DNA from: JARLFX01 sp036404255
Lineage (GTDB): Bacteria; Acidobacteriota; Terriglobia; Terriglobales; Acidobacteriaceae
DNA: 64,000 nt
Direction: 5' to 3'
NCBI GenBank assembly: GCA_036404255.1
Contig: DASWOP010000179.1
Coordinates: 93,330-157,329, forward strand
This document shows positions 18,293-27,307 of the stretch, piece after piece. Each line of letters opens with the position of its first letter. Position 1 is the first letter of the stretch. Position numbers and translations under genes: made by a program. The notes under the pieces are model-generated. The model had not been told where the DNA came from, did no database searches, and saw only the letters and a program-made list of their open reading frames with translations.

Positions 18293-19003
18293 TCACCACC
18301 CCCTTTCCCCGCGCACGAACTGTGCGAGGGTCTGGGGCAGGACGATCAGGGTCTCGACCGGAAATGATTTGCGTTTATTCGCAAGTCCACTCCATAACCC
18401 CTCAAAGCCGCCCGTGTGACGTGTCAGGCGGCCCACGTTGGCGTGGGTAAAGGCGCTCTCGTAGAAGCCGCGTTCCCATCCTGGGATCGTCGCTACCGAT
18501 GCACCATCAGGACGGCGCATGCTGCCGGTGCAGACACGCCCGTTGTCCGAAAGATTCCAGAAGGGTGCGATAGCCAGCCTCGTCTTCCCTTCCGGCCGCT
18601 TGTTTTCGGTAAGTGCCCGGATCATCAGGTCGCCGCCATCCACGCGCCAGACCAGAGCAGGCTGCGGGAACATGCGCCCATTCAGGGCGGCGGCTTTCCC
18701 TTCGGAGTTTTCATAGAACATCTGCCGGCGTTGTACCGGGGTCCACCACACGATCATACGGTCGCCCTTGGCAAGAATGTTCTCCGGCAGGACCTCGGCG
18801 GTGGAACTGCCGCTCAGGGACCGCACCAGTGTCTCGACAAACGTCATCGTGAGTGGCTGCGCAGGACCAAGTGTAGGTGGCGCATTCTTCTGCACCGAAA
18901 CCTCGTGCCGGGTGACGAAACTCCTTTGTCGATCTCCGTAGACCAGCAGCGCCTCACGCAGCTCGAAGCGATGGTTCTCTCCGATTGAGATCTGTACCTG
19001 CAT
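18293..19003 (-). CDS. PRTRC system protein B
   Basis: A 236-residue protein from the ATG at 19001-19003 (AGGAG upstream). The N-terminus (MQVQISIGENHRFELREALL) and the GDRMIVWWTPVQRRQMFYE and LVWRVDGGDLMIRAL segments fit PRTRC protein B. No catalytic motif was identified. The start overlaps the end of protein F by 50 bases and the stop is one base from the ThiF gene, so the cassette is tightly coupled. Confidence 0.85.
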   Translation of the reverse strand: MQVQISIGENHRFELREALLVYGDRQRSFVTRHEVSVQKNAPPTLGPAQPLTMTFVETLVRSLSGSSTAEVLPENILAKGDRMIVWWTPVQRRQMFYENSEGKAAALNGRMFPQPALVWRVDGGDLMIRALTENKRPEGKTRLAIAPFWNLSDNGRVCTGSMRRPDGASVATIPGWERGFYESAFTHANVGRLTRHTGGFEGLWSGLANKRKSFPVETLIVLPQTLAQFVRGERGW

Positions 19004-20093
19004 GGCTTTTCTCCTGTTGCAACGCTTCGACCAGTTGAAAGAGCTCGTGGTTGAGGGCAATAAACCGCCCAACGATCCGCAATGCGTGCCGGACCTCGTC
19101 AGGCCTCTGCGGGCAAAAAACCACACCCAAGGCCGGCTCCGAACTGCCCTCCAGCATGTACTGCCCTTCTTCATCGAAACAGGCGGTAACCGCGTCGTGC
19201 TCCTTGAAAGCGACCAGCAGGCAGGGCAACGGAGGACTGTCATAGTTCCCGTTCTCGAGGAAGTCTCGGGACTGGTGAAGGGGAAGGCGGGAGAGTTGCT
19301 GTATCTTTCTCAACCTCTCGATCCACGAGCCGTATCTCCCACCCCGGGACTTCGAGAGAAGACGGCGGGCACGAAGTATCCATCCCTTATGGTCGTGAGC
19401 CAGCGTATTGCGGATGCACTCCGGCAATGCCTTCTCGACATCAGGAAATTCGTACTGGTTCTTGTTCTCCGGATCCTCCTCGGCATACTCCTTCATGCGC
19501 TCCTCGTATTGCAATGCATCATCATGGTTGTAGATCCGTATGACGCGATAGAGCGCGTAAGTTAACGTCCAGTAGAACGCCGCTCCCAATCCCTCCGCTT
19601 CCTCTTCGAGAGCATCGATCGCCTGTCCGATCTGGAGATATCCGGCGCCACTGCACTCGATGGTCACGGCCAGTTGTCCATTCTCCAGCGCCGTATCGTA
19701 GCCATCCCGCTCGGTGACGTCGCTCACCTGCAAGTGGTATTCGACGTTGCGCTGTAGGAGGTTGCAGCGGTCCTTGCCGATCCCGTGCAGGATGGCGTGC
19801 TGAGCGAAGGCGAGAGCGTTTTCGCCACATGCCTGCCAGGTCTTCGGAGTTCCTATGCCTTCTCTCACGAGCGCGGCACACAGATCGTAGACCAGTTCGG
19901 CATGGAACTCGTGGCTGTATGAGGTTGGGATACCGTCCAGTACTGGCAATGCCTGGCCAAAAGCCGGAGCCAGTGCCGTTATCCCAGCGGCGGCAGTAGC
20001 TCCGCCGGCGCGGGGAGCGGCTGACTGCCGGTCTCCGAGTACCGGTCCATGGCTTCGGACACGATGCGAGCGAGGGTGAGAGATTCTTTGCAT
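18954..20093 (-). CDS. PRTRC system protein F
   Basis: Up to 379 residues. The body (YSHEFHAELVYDLCAALVRE, then SRDFLENGNYDSPPLPCLLV) fits PRTRC protein F by context and length. The ATG at 20091-20093 has GAGG eight bases upstream, but the first 40 residues are translated in a different frame from an overlapping short ORF and look non-native. The true N-terminus may be later at a rare start codon, or the two ORFs may be one gene split by a frameshift (see the 19979-20197 entry). The C-terminus overlaps protein B by 50 bases. Confidence 0.75.
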   Translation of the reverse strand: MQRISHPRSHRVRSHGPVLGDRQSAAPRAGGATAAAGITALAPAFGQALPVLDGIPTSYSHEFHAELVYDLCAALVREGIGTPKTWQACGENALAFAQHAILHGIGKDRCNLLQRNVEYHLQVSDVTERDGYDTALENGQLAVTIECSGAGYLQIGQAIDALEEEAEGLGAAFYWTLTYALYRVIRIYNHDDALQYEERMKEYAEEDPENKNQYEFPDVEKALPECIRNTLAHDHKGWILRARRLLSKSRGGRYGSWIERLRKIQQLSRLPLHQSRDFLENGNYDSPPLPCLLVAFKEHDAVTACFDEEGQYMLEGSSEPALGVVFCPQRPDEVRHALRIVGRFIALNHELFQLVEALQQEKSHAGTDLNRREPSLRAA

Positions 20094-20197
20094 TGCAGGT
20101 GCCTCACGAGTAGCTGGTTTTCCTCCGCAGGCGGGGCCGTCGCTTTCGTGGCAAACAGCGCGATCAGCACATCCGGCGTCATGGCTGGTGAAAACAT
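19979..20197 (-). CDS. Small ORF between PRTRC C and F
   Basis: About 72 residues from the ATG at 20195-20197, just after the protein C stop. It reads as a normal soluble helical protein (LLVRHLQCKESLTLARIVSE) and ends in a Pro-rich stretch. It overlaps the reading frame of protein F by 115 bases. Either this is a separate small member of the cassette, or a frameshift has split one longer F protein. Confidence 0.5.
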   Translation of the reverse strand: MFSPAMTPDVLIALFATKATAPPAEENQLLVRHLQCKESLTLARIVSEAMDRYSETGSQPLPAPAELLPPLG

Positions 20198-20200
20198 CAC

Positions 20201-20410
20201 TCAGCCCTTCGACCCAATCGCACGGCTGAAGGTGTAGCGCAATACCGAACCGGTATCTTCAGGCCCAGACACCGAGGCCGTCGCGATCTCGGGGTAGTTG
20301 GGGGTCAGAAGATCGCGGACTTGCTCCACCGTCAGCTCTGGCCCAGGATCGGGGATACGGACACCGTTGTAGTAGAACTCTCGTTCCATAGCATGTAATT
20401 GCAAATTCAT
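20201..20410 (-). CDS. PRTRC system protein C
   Basis: A 69-residue protein from the ATG at 20408-20410 (GAGAGG upstream). The core REFYYNGVRIPDPGPELTVE and the following segment (VRDLLTPNYPEIATASVSGP) match PRTRC protein C, a short family thought to resemble a ubiquitin-like or E2-partner fold. The ThiF protein of the cassette could act on such a partner, which is inference. It is the first gene of the cassette. Confidence 0.88.
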   Translation of the reverse strand: MNLQLHAMEREFYYNGVRIPDPGPELTVEQVRDLLTPNYPEIATASVSGPEDTGSVLRYTFSRAIGSKG

Positions 20411-20775
20411 TTGGGAACCTCTCATTTCAGAGTTATTGTCTTTGAGGTGATACTCGAACGGAAAAATCTGCTGGAAACTGATCGGTTTCTGACGGCACTG
20501 TGGAGGAATCAGCGCAGAGGTTAAGTTGTGAGGTCTTTTCGACAGATCCACACGCTGGATCTCCACCTATCACCTATCAGGTCGGCCCACCCGGATGGAT
20601 TGCCTGATATTTCGTTCAGCCTGTTTTGCCAAAGATCAGCGTATGGGCCTGCAGAATCACTGATCGAGCATACCTGCGCGTTGCTTGCCGTTCATGAACG
20701 GCTGCTGAAAGAGTGCTAATCTCCGGGGGGAGGCTCAAGTCGCGCCGATCCGAGCAATACCATTTGTCCTTACCC
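20411..20775. other. Probable PRTRC promoter region
   Basis: No gene was recognised in 365 bases. Since protein C is the first gene of the minus-strand cassette, the promoter and any regulatory sites should lie here. Only short unsupported open frames are present. Confidence 0.4.
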
Positions 20776-21300
20776 CTAGTAGGGGTTGAGCTCCGCAATC
20801 GTCCGCATGGGCAGGATCAGCCGCATAGACTCGGGCAGTTTGATAAAACCGTGTGCCTGATAAAATCGCACGGCTCTGTCGTCAATCGCATCGACAACGA
20901 CCATCGAAGAGCCGACGACAGAGGCGTTCTCGTACGCTTTGTGAAGAGCCTTCGCCAGGAGAACGGAACCCAATCCCGTTCCCTGAAAATCTTGACTGAT
21001 TGCAAGCCGCCCGATCAATGTCGCGCTGACTACCGGGTACCGTGGGATGTGCTTTTGCGCTGCTTCAGGAATAATTCCAGGAGAGATGCCGTAGGCACAT
21101 AGCGTAAAGTAACCGGCAACTCTACTTGGGGTATCCTCTGGAACCAGCACAAATACGGCATTCGCCTTGCGCCGCATGTCCTGCGAAGCCTGGGTTTTCA
21201 AATACGAGTCGAGACTTTCCACTCCGCACCTGAACGCCTCCCGGTCATGATGCTTCCCGAGCGCTTCAAGCCGATAAAGCGGTCCTTCTATCGATGCCAT
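20776..21300 (-). CDS. TacT-like GNAT acetyltransferase toxin (second copy)
   Basis: A 174-residue GNAT-fold protein with the acetyl-CoA loop LAISQDFQGTGLGSVLLAKA and the C-terminal DDRAVRFYQAHGFIKLPES. It has the N-terminal layout of TacT toxins (FRCGVESLDSYLKTQASQDM). It is paired with a DUF1778 antitoxin whose stop overlaps its start by one base. It differs enough from the 15980 copy that the two pairs are probably separate acquisitions rather than a recent duplication. Confidence 0.87.
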   Translation of the reverse strand: MASIEGPLYRLEALGKHHDREAFRCGVESLDSYLKTQASQDMRRKANAVFVLVPEDTPSRVAGYFTLCAYGISPGIIPEAAQKHIPRYPVVSATLIGRLAISQDFQGTGLGSVLLAKALHKAYENASVVGSSMVVVDAIDDRAVRFYQAHGFIKLPESMRLILPMRTIAELNPY

Positions 21301-21608
21301 TAGGAGGCGACTCTCTCCCGGGCAGACCGGAATGCTCGTTTGAGGCGGACATTCGGCTTCGGCGGATGGACCAGAGCATTAAAGAATACTTCCCGGTCTC
21401 GCTCAGAAAGTGCGATAGTTTCATGCCGGGAAATCGTGGCCTGGGTTGCCTCGGTCAATACTGTCAGGCAGAAGTCTGTAAGGCTTCTGCGTTCCAGTGC
21501 GGCAGCTCTTTCCACCAGTTTCTTTGTTTGCACGTCCACACGGAAACCGAGACGCGAGCTGCGTGCACGGCGGCTTTCTGAATCTGCTGAAGACGAAGTT
21601 CTGGACAT
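21300..21608 (-). CDS. DUF1778-family (TacA-like) antitoxin (second copy)
   Basis: A 102-residue ribbon-helix-helix antitoxin: RLGFRVDVQTKKLVERAAAL, then RSLTDFCLTVLTEATQATI. The conserved C-terminal toxin-neutralising tail is present (LSERDREVFFNALVHPPKPN). A GGAGG ribosome site lies before the ATG at 21608. It is coupled to the GNAT toxin downstream. Confidence 0.87.
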   Translation of the reverse strand: MSRTSSSADSESRRARSSRLGFRVDVQTKKLVERAAALERRSLTDFCLTVLTEATQATISRHETIALSERDREVFFNALVHPPKPNVRLKRAFRSARERVAS

Positions 21609-21710
21609 GGCAATCCTCCGATGTGCGCGCTATTGGTAGTGTACGTCCAATGGGATAACAATTCAACCATTGACATTCAACAGGTTGCCGACGATGCAAC
21701 TGATGCTGGG

Positions 21711-22265
21711 CTAGAGCTCTGGAAGGAGCAACCGTACGGCTTCCACCTGGGACGCGGCGACCACGGTGAGGTCGGGCGAGCAGCCGGTACTGTCTGCCGA
21801 GTCCAGGAGACTTCGGATCGCCTGCATCAGGCTGCCATCGACGTAATGGTTTGGAGCCCAACTTGGGCCAGCATTGAAGATCAAATCGTCAACAGCTTCG
21901 ATCTGATTATCTTCGACGTAAATACAGCCGAGGTCGTCGGGATCTTCTCCATCCCAGGTAATCTCGCCATTCAAGACATATCCCCTCGGAGTCAGAAAAT
22001 GTTCCAGCAACAGATGGAGCCACAGGTACACTCCATGCCGGCTCTCCCCTTCCTCGGAAAGGATGTAGACTCTGTCTTCCGAGACTTCAAGTAAACCTGC
22101 ATGCCCGGGCAAATCCGGCTCCCCGCTTGCGGCGATCGCAGCAAAGATGGCTCGTGTCACTTCCGTCTGCTCCCGATTCACGGCTGAGCGAACCATACTC
22201 GCATCCTCTTCGGTCAGTGGCGGAGTGATCTCAACCTGACCGCAGTAATACACGCAATAACCCAT
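21711..22265 (-). CDS. Hypothetical protein, DUF6205-like pattern
   Basis: About 184 residues from the ATG at 22263-22265 (AAGGAG at six bases). The opening MGYCVYYCGQVEITPPLTEE and the acidic segment NGEITWDGEDPDDLGCIYVE resemble a small family of plasmid and phage proteins that share a G-x-I-x-W-x-G-E-x-x-x-D-x-G-x-I core. The function is unknown. It follows the 22345 gene in the same orientation, 79 bases apart. Confidence 0.6.
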   Translation of the reverse strand: MGYCVYYCGQVEITPPLTEEDASMVRSAVNREQTEVTRAIFAAIAASGEPDLPGHAGLLEVSEDRVYILSEEGESRHGVYLWLHLLLEHFLTPRGYVLNGEITWDGEDPDDLGCIYVEDNQIEAVDDLIFNAGPSWAPNHYVDGSLMQAIRSLLDSADSTGCSPDLTVVAASQVEAVRLLLPEL

Positions 22266-22344
22266 CGCCGTCTCCTTCGCTTGAAACTTATGGCATAAGG
22301 TCAGAACCGTACAGTCTCCAGGCAGGAACTGCAGCAGCATCGGA

Positions 22345-22875
22345 CTAGAAAAGGCTTCCCTGCACCGGACCCGTAGTGCTTGTAACGTTTTCCGTCTCGG
22401 CCTTTACAGGAGCCGCGAGTTCCAGGCTCCCTTCTGAGGACTGGGGAACGGGTGTCCGGTACTTTGCCTCGAGGCGCTGCAATATCTCCATCTCTGCGGA
22501 GCGCACTGTCTCTGCTGTCCTCAGTTCATAGCGTCCAAGATAATTGCGCTTCCGGATCTCCTGCTGAATGGCCTGCTCTACATCGCTGAACGTGTGCTCC
22601 GGTGAACCCCAGCAAGGATGTTTGAGGGTGTGATGCAGAAAATGCAGGCGGTCGGCATCGGACGTAAACCACGTCTCGTAGAAACCCTGCCGGTCATAAT
22701 GAGCAATATGCCCGAAGCACATGGAGAGGCGGCTGTAGAGACTCTTCGTGAACAGTTCCCGCTGCCACTCCGATGCGATGAAGTGCAGCAAGGTGTTACC
22801 AAAGTCTGCCTTATCTGCGGCCGTCGAAAATGGAGTGGGCACGAAATCGGATGGAAGGAATGGCCCTTTCGGCAT
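22345..22875 (-). CDS. Hypothetical protein downstream of the helicase
   Basis: A 176-residue protein with GGAGA before the ATG. It is mostly helical-looking and contains aromatic-rich stretches (SMCFGHIAHYDRQGFYETWF); it ends in QGSLF. I do not recognise a family. It lies 178 bases after the helicase in the same orientation, so it may belong to the same transcription unit. Confidence 0.6.
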   Translation of the reverse strand: MPKGPFLPSDFVPTPFSTAADKADFGNTLLHFIASEWQRELFTKSLYSRLSMCFGHIAHYDRQGFYETWFTSDADRLHFLHHTLKHPCWGSPEHTFSDVEQAIQQEIRKRNYLGRYELRTAETVRSAEMEILQRLEAKYRTPVPQSSEGSLELAAPVKAETENVTSTTGPVQGSLF

Positions 22876-23053
22876 GGAATATCTCCACGCAAAGAAAAAG
22901 GGCCAGCCGAAGCCGACCCAATTCTTTGCCGTTGATGAAGCCGGAAACGACGGCCTCGTTGGAACAATTCTCCCAACAGCTACAGTAACATTCTTCGCTA
23001 CGTTTCTTGCTATCCTTTGGGAGCAAAGACATCATCAACGAAGGAAATTCTCT

Positions 23054-25357
23054 TCATCCAAAGAGATTCATCTGCTCGCCGATGATGGAACCAGTCGGCC
23101 AGATCACCTCAGGCTTCTTCTTCGGCTTCGGGTCGGAATGCACCAGCGTCAGGCCAGGCGAGCCTCCGGAGATAGCCACAGAAGATTCGGAAAACAGAGA
23201 AGGCGCGGGCAGATTTTCTTCCTGTGCCATCGGCTCCACCAGCTTCGGACCGGCGACGGCCTGCGTTCCCCGCTCGCGCTTGAGTTCTTCCCATATCGCA
23301 TCGGCCGATTGACCGACTCCACCTTTCTCCACCAACTCGCGTGCCATCGCAGCCATCATGTCATCGTCGGTATCCATCGAGTGGATGCCTTCGCCGGAGA
23401 ACTTCCCCTCCAGCATCAGCGCCACCAGCATCTTCTTCCCCATCAAGCGAAGGCAGGTCAACTGGGTGGTGGCCGCGTAAATGAAGAACTTCACGCGAAC
23501 GCCAAGCATCTGCCCGATCCGCCAGGATCGCCGCGAAGCCTGACGCAGTGTATGCAGCGAATAACCTGTCTCGTAGAAGTAGATAGTAGGAAACCAGAGA
23601 AGATCGAGACCTGTCTCGACCAGCTTGGGATGACAGATAACGACCCCGACGCCTTCCTTGAGTTGCTTCTCGTACCAGAGCTCGCGGCGCAGCGTCGGCA
23701 CTGTCTGGCGAAGAACAGCCACTCGGAATCCAGCCTGGCGCAACACGCGCTCCAGGCGTCCAGCAACATCGTGTTCCCCTGTGAATGTGGCGTACACCTG
23801 GCAGCGTCGCCCCTGGCGAAGCTCCTCACGGATGTCCGCGATTAGCTCGCGCTCCTTCGCATAGAGAACCTCCTGCGGCAGTTCCGGAGCCTTCGTCACC
23901 AGAAACGGCACCAGGCGGCCCTCTTGAGGATCGAAGCGTTTGGCCCAGATCTCCCCGATGCCGAAGGGATGGTCCGGGTAAAGGAGCAGCCGGTGGAGGA
24001 TAAGACTCATCAGACTGCGGTTGCCGCGATTCTCGCGGAGTGCATCGCGAATGTCCTTCTCGATCTCCTCATAGGCCTGGCCAAGCTCGGCGTCGAGCGA
24101 GATCTCATGCACTGTCTCTTCATAAGGAGGAAGGTAGTCGGCGATGTCCTCCAGAGTGACGAATGCCGTCGAACTCATCAGAAACTTGCCGAAGAGTAGC
24201 GGAGATGCCCCTGGCTTGCGCGAGACCCGGATTGTGCTCTTGGCGGCGCGGCTGCACGCGTTGTCGGCGTCGGGGATCTTCTCGATGGATTCGAGGACGC
24301 CGTAGGTGGCCTGAAAGTCGCCGCGACCCTGGCTGCCTGCCTCGAATCCTTCCTCCACCATCTTCCGCGGTTCCATGCGGTAGAAGATGTGGAAGAGGTC
24401 GTCGGCATAGCCGCCCATCATCGTTCCGGTCAGAGCGATGAGCTTGCGGCCGCACCGCCGCAGCACATCCAGATTGTTCCCCTGGGCCGTTTCATTGGCG
24501 AGCTGGTGCAGCTCGTCCGCGATGGAGTAGTCCCACCAGCCCTTCATATAGCGGCTGATGAACTCCAGCGGCGCCATGCGCTGGATCTTGTTCCGGTCGG
24601 CTTGCCAGAGAGCGGAATGGCCCTCTGTGCCTCCCTTTTCGCGAGTGACAATCTCCTTTAGCTTCACGTCGGCAAAATCGATCCGCGAGAGATATCCGCC
24701 ATCGGCACACGGAATCGACCGTCCGGTGTCCGGGTTCGTTACGCTCAAGCGGGATCGTCCGGACTCGGACCAGGTATAGGCGTGCTTCCAGAAATAACTC
24801 AGTTTGCCCGTCTCTTTGCTAACGATGAAATACGCCGGTACTCGGCAAATCTTTCTCCAGCCCTTACGGCCCATCCGGCGCAGTTCGGGGAGCGTGGTCT
24901 TCAACCCGTTGCTGACGGCATGGCCGTTACGCAGCCTCATCTCGACGACGCCATGGGGCTTCGAAGGATCGCCGCCATTGCGAAGATCGTAGAGAACAAA
25001 TACCCGGGCACGCGGCACGGTCACCAGAACTTCCCGCGCCCACTTTAAAACCAGATGGGGCGGGCACATCGCGATAGCGTTGTATGGTCTCGTCCCGGAG
25101 TGAGCATGCGCGATGCCGATCGACATCAGCGTCTTGCCAGTGCCGCATTCACCAACGATGCGAACGGAGTTCGCAGTTTTGAGGTACTTCACCGCTCCGG
25201 TGATCGTCATCTCCTGCGCCGGCAATGGTTTGCGCAAAAGCGTCTGCAGCTCAGGCGCGATCGGGTCCTTAGGCCCCTGCAAGGGTGGGTACATCTCGAT
25301 GATGCGCGACCCAAGCTCCGAGGCAAAGGATCTTAAATAGTCGTAGTAAGTTTCCAC
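23054..25357 (-). CDS. SF2 (SNF2-like) DNA helicase
   Basis: About 767 residues from the GTG at 25355-25357 (AGGAGACC upstream). Walker A is GECGTGKT at residues 69-76. The Walker B-like motif is SIADELHQLAN, with DELH in place of DEAH. The C-terminal domain ends the core with LRQASRRSWRIGQ, the Q-x-x-R-x-x-R-x-G-Q signature of SNF2-type translocases. It would move on double-stranded DNA using ATP. The upstream extension reading back into the intron is not real. A group II intron ends about 36 bases before the start codon. Confidence 0.82.
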   Translation of the reverse strand: METYYDYLRSFASELGSRIIEMYPPLQGPKDPIAPELQTLLRKPLPAQEMTITGAVKYLKTANSVRIVGECGTGKTLMSIGIAHAHSGTRPYNAIAMCPPHLVLKWAREVLVTVPRARVFVLYDLRNGGDPSKPHGVVEMRLRNGHAVSNGLKTTLPELRRMGRKGWRKICRVPAYFIVSKETGKLSYFWKHAYTWSESGRSRLSVTNPDTGRSIPCADGGYLSRIDFADVKLKEIVTREKGGTEGHSALWQADRNKIQRMAPLEFISRYMKGWWDYSIADELHQLANETAQGNNLDVLRRCGRKLIALTGTMMGGYADDLFHIFYRMEPRKMVEEGFEAGSQGRGDFQATYGVLESIEKIPDADNACSRAAKSTIRVSRKPGASPLLFGKFLMSSTAFVTLEDIADYLPPYEETVHEISLDAELGQAYEEIEKDIRDALRENRGNRSLMSLILHRLLLYPDHPFGIGEIWAKRFDPQEGRLVPFLVTKAPELPQEVLYAKERELIADIREELRQGRRCQVYATFTGEHDVAGRLERVLRQAGFRVAVLRQTVPTLRRELWYEKQLKEGVGVVICHPKLVETGLDLLWFPTIYFYETGYSLHTLRQASRRSWRIGQMLGVRVKFFIYAATTQLTCLRLMGKKMLVALMLEGKFSGEGIHSMDTDDDMMAAMARELVEKGGVGQSADAIWEELKRERGTQAVAGPKLVEPMAQEENLPAPSLFSESSVAISGGSPGLTLVHSDPKPKKKPEVIWPTGSIIGEQMNLFG

Positions 25358-25882
25358 GCTGGTCTCCTGTCGCCGGGAAGCGGGGCATCGGCATAGGGGG
25401 GAGCCTCGCGGCTCCACCCCTGCCACACCACCGGACATGCGGGTCCGCATCCGGCGGTTCGGATGGATTGAGCTATTTCCCAGCAAACAAGCGTGGAAGT
25501 CCAAGCGCGTCGAAGTAGGCGATGGGGAACGCGTAGTTGAGGGCGCGGCTGTTGCCCAAGCGCCACGGGCCATGAGCGCTCCCGGCTGTTTTGGCAGCCA
25601 GGTCTGCGTTCACTCCCAGGGCACATAGCTTTCCAAACCGCACTCTCCCGCGTTTCCACTGTTTCCAGATCACGGATCGCAGCCTGTGCCGTATCCAGTG
25701 ATCCAGAGCCTTCAGCACCGAGGGCGTCTCACAGAAGCCGAAGTAGCTTTTCCAACCGTGTAAGTAGTTGGCTAAGGCTTTCGTCATTTGCTCGATACTG
25801 ATGCCCCGCGTCCGTTGCGTAAGCTCCCGCGCCTTCCGCTTGAAGCGCGCCAGGGCCTTGGCGGCGATCCGCCGCTTTGGCT

Positions 25883-27307
25883 GGTAGTGTCCAGAATTTT
25901 TCGCACTTTCTGAATTTGTTGAGACTCAGGAAGGTTGTTGGTTGAAGTTGATTTGCATCTGGCCCCCCATGGGGGGCCAGATGCAAAAGGTCAGGCGATG
26001 GCTACCACATCGGCCAGGCGGTTCATCTGCAGATAGCGTTTCGTGCCCCACTTGGTAGTGGCGATGTGTCGTAGTCTGGCTGCCACCAGCATCAGCGCGC
26101 TCTTGCCGTCGGGGAACGCGCCCACGACTCGTGTTCGTCGGCGAATCTCCCGCATCAGCCGCTCCAGCGGGTTGTTGGTCCGCAGGCAGCGCCAGTGTTC
26201 CGATGGCATGGCGTAGTAGCTCAACGTCTCCGCGATGCCGTTCTCGACGATCTCGGCGGCCTTGGCCAGCTTCATCGCGCGCAGCTTCTCCACGACTTGA
26301 TGGGCTTTTTGCTTCGCCGCTTCCGCGTCTTCCTGCGCGTGGATCGCCTTCAGCATCGCCGCCACTTCCTTCACCCTGCCGCTGGGCACCGCGGTCCATA
26401 CGTTGCGATAGAAATGCACCACGCATCGCTGCCAGCTCGCCTCCGGATAGAACTCGGCCAGGTTCTCCACCAATCCAAGACACTTGTCGGAGACGAAGAG
26501 TTGCACGCCCTTCAGACCGCGCTGCTTCAGATCGCGCAGAAACGCCGTCCAGCTCGGCCCGTCTTCCTTAGCCCCTTCACTCACTCCCAGAATCTCCCGG
26601 TAGCCGCTCTGGGCCACGCCGATGGCCACCAGCACCGAGACGTTCTTCACCTCGCCGCCCCAGCTCCGCTTCAGCCATAGGCCATCCAGATAAACGTACG
26701 GAAACTCGCCTACCAAAGGCCGTTGCCGCCACTGCTCGATCTTGCCGTAGATCTTCTGGTTCAGATCGCTCACCGTGCTGGCTGAGACCCGCGTACCCCA
26801 CAGCGCCTGGGTGATGTCTTCCACCCGCCGCACACTCACTCCGGCCAGGTACATCTCGATCAGCGACTCCTCCACGGAGGACTCTCTTCGTCGGTACCGC
26901 TCGATGATCGCCGTCTCGAACGGCAGCGTCCGTAGCTTGGGCACCGTCAGCGTCACTTCGCCGGCTCTGGTGTGCAACTGCCGGTCGTAGCTGCCCGCCC
27001 GCGTGTCCCTGCGCCCCTCCGCCCGCTCGTACTTCCGCGCTCCGCACAGATGATCTGCTTCCGCATCCAGCAGAGCGTTCAGCGTCTCTTCCACTGTGCT
27101 CCGCACCACTTCGTCCAGGTGCGCCCTGATCTTGCCTTCGTCGATCTGCACCACCGGCCCCAGCGGCTTCATCCTGCCTTCGCTCTCCACTCCCACTTCC
27201 ATCGTTGGCTCCATCACAAGTCCCTCAGAGGCCTCGCTCCTCCTGCTTGTACCAACCTTCCTTAGCCCCACGCAATTCAAATGTGCGAAATTTAGCGTCC
27301 GTTATCA
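25883..27307 (-). mobile_element. IS256-family insertion sequence
   Basis: About 1425 bp, typical of the family, inserted in the intron maturase gene. The ends are imperfect inverted repeats sharing TTTCGCAC-x-TT and GAATT on both sides (around 25890-25920 and, in complement, 27270-27300). One intact transposase gene is present. The clean target duplication and intact gene suggest a recent insertion. Confidence 0.8.
25991..27214 (-). CDS. IS256-family transposase (mutator type)
   Basis: About 407 residues from the ATG at 27212-27214 (GAGGG upstream); a longer frame extends to 27280. The DDE residues are in FPYVYLDGLWLKRSWGGE, VQLFVSDKCLGLVENLAEF and NNPLERLMREIRRRTRVVG. The family segments SASTVSDLNQKIY and WQRCVVHFYRNVWTAVP are also present. 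The gene looks complete and could be active. Confidence 0.92.
   Translation of the reverse strand: MEPTMEVGVESEGRMKPLGPVVQIDEGKIRAHLDEVVRSTVEETLNALLDAEADHLCGARKYERAEGRRDTRAGSYDRQLHTRAGEVTLTVPKLRTLPFETAIIERYRRRESSVEESLIEMYLAGVSVRRVEDITQALWGTRVSASTVSDLNQKIYGKIEQWRQRPLVGEFPYVYLDGLWLKRSWGGEVKNVSVLVAIGVAQSGYREILGVSEGAKEDGPSWTAFLRDLKQRGLKGVQLFVSDKCLGLVENLAEFYPEASWQRCVVHFYRNVWTAVPSGRVKEVAAMLKAIHAQEDAEAAKQKAHQVVEKLRAMKLAKAAEIVENGIAETLSYYAMPSEHWRCLRTNNPLERLMREIRRRTRVVGAFPDGKSALMLVAARLRHIATTKWGTKRYLQMNRLADVVAIA

Noticed and set aside
25358..25573. N-terminal extension of the helicase to 25573
   Set aside because: It reads through the group II intron's 3' end (domains V and VI); the GTG at 25357 with AGGAGACC is better.
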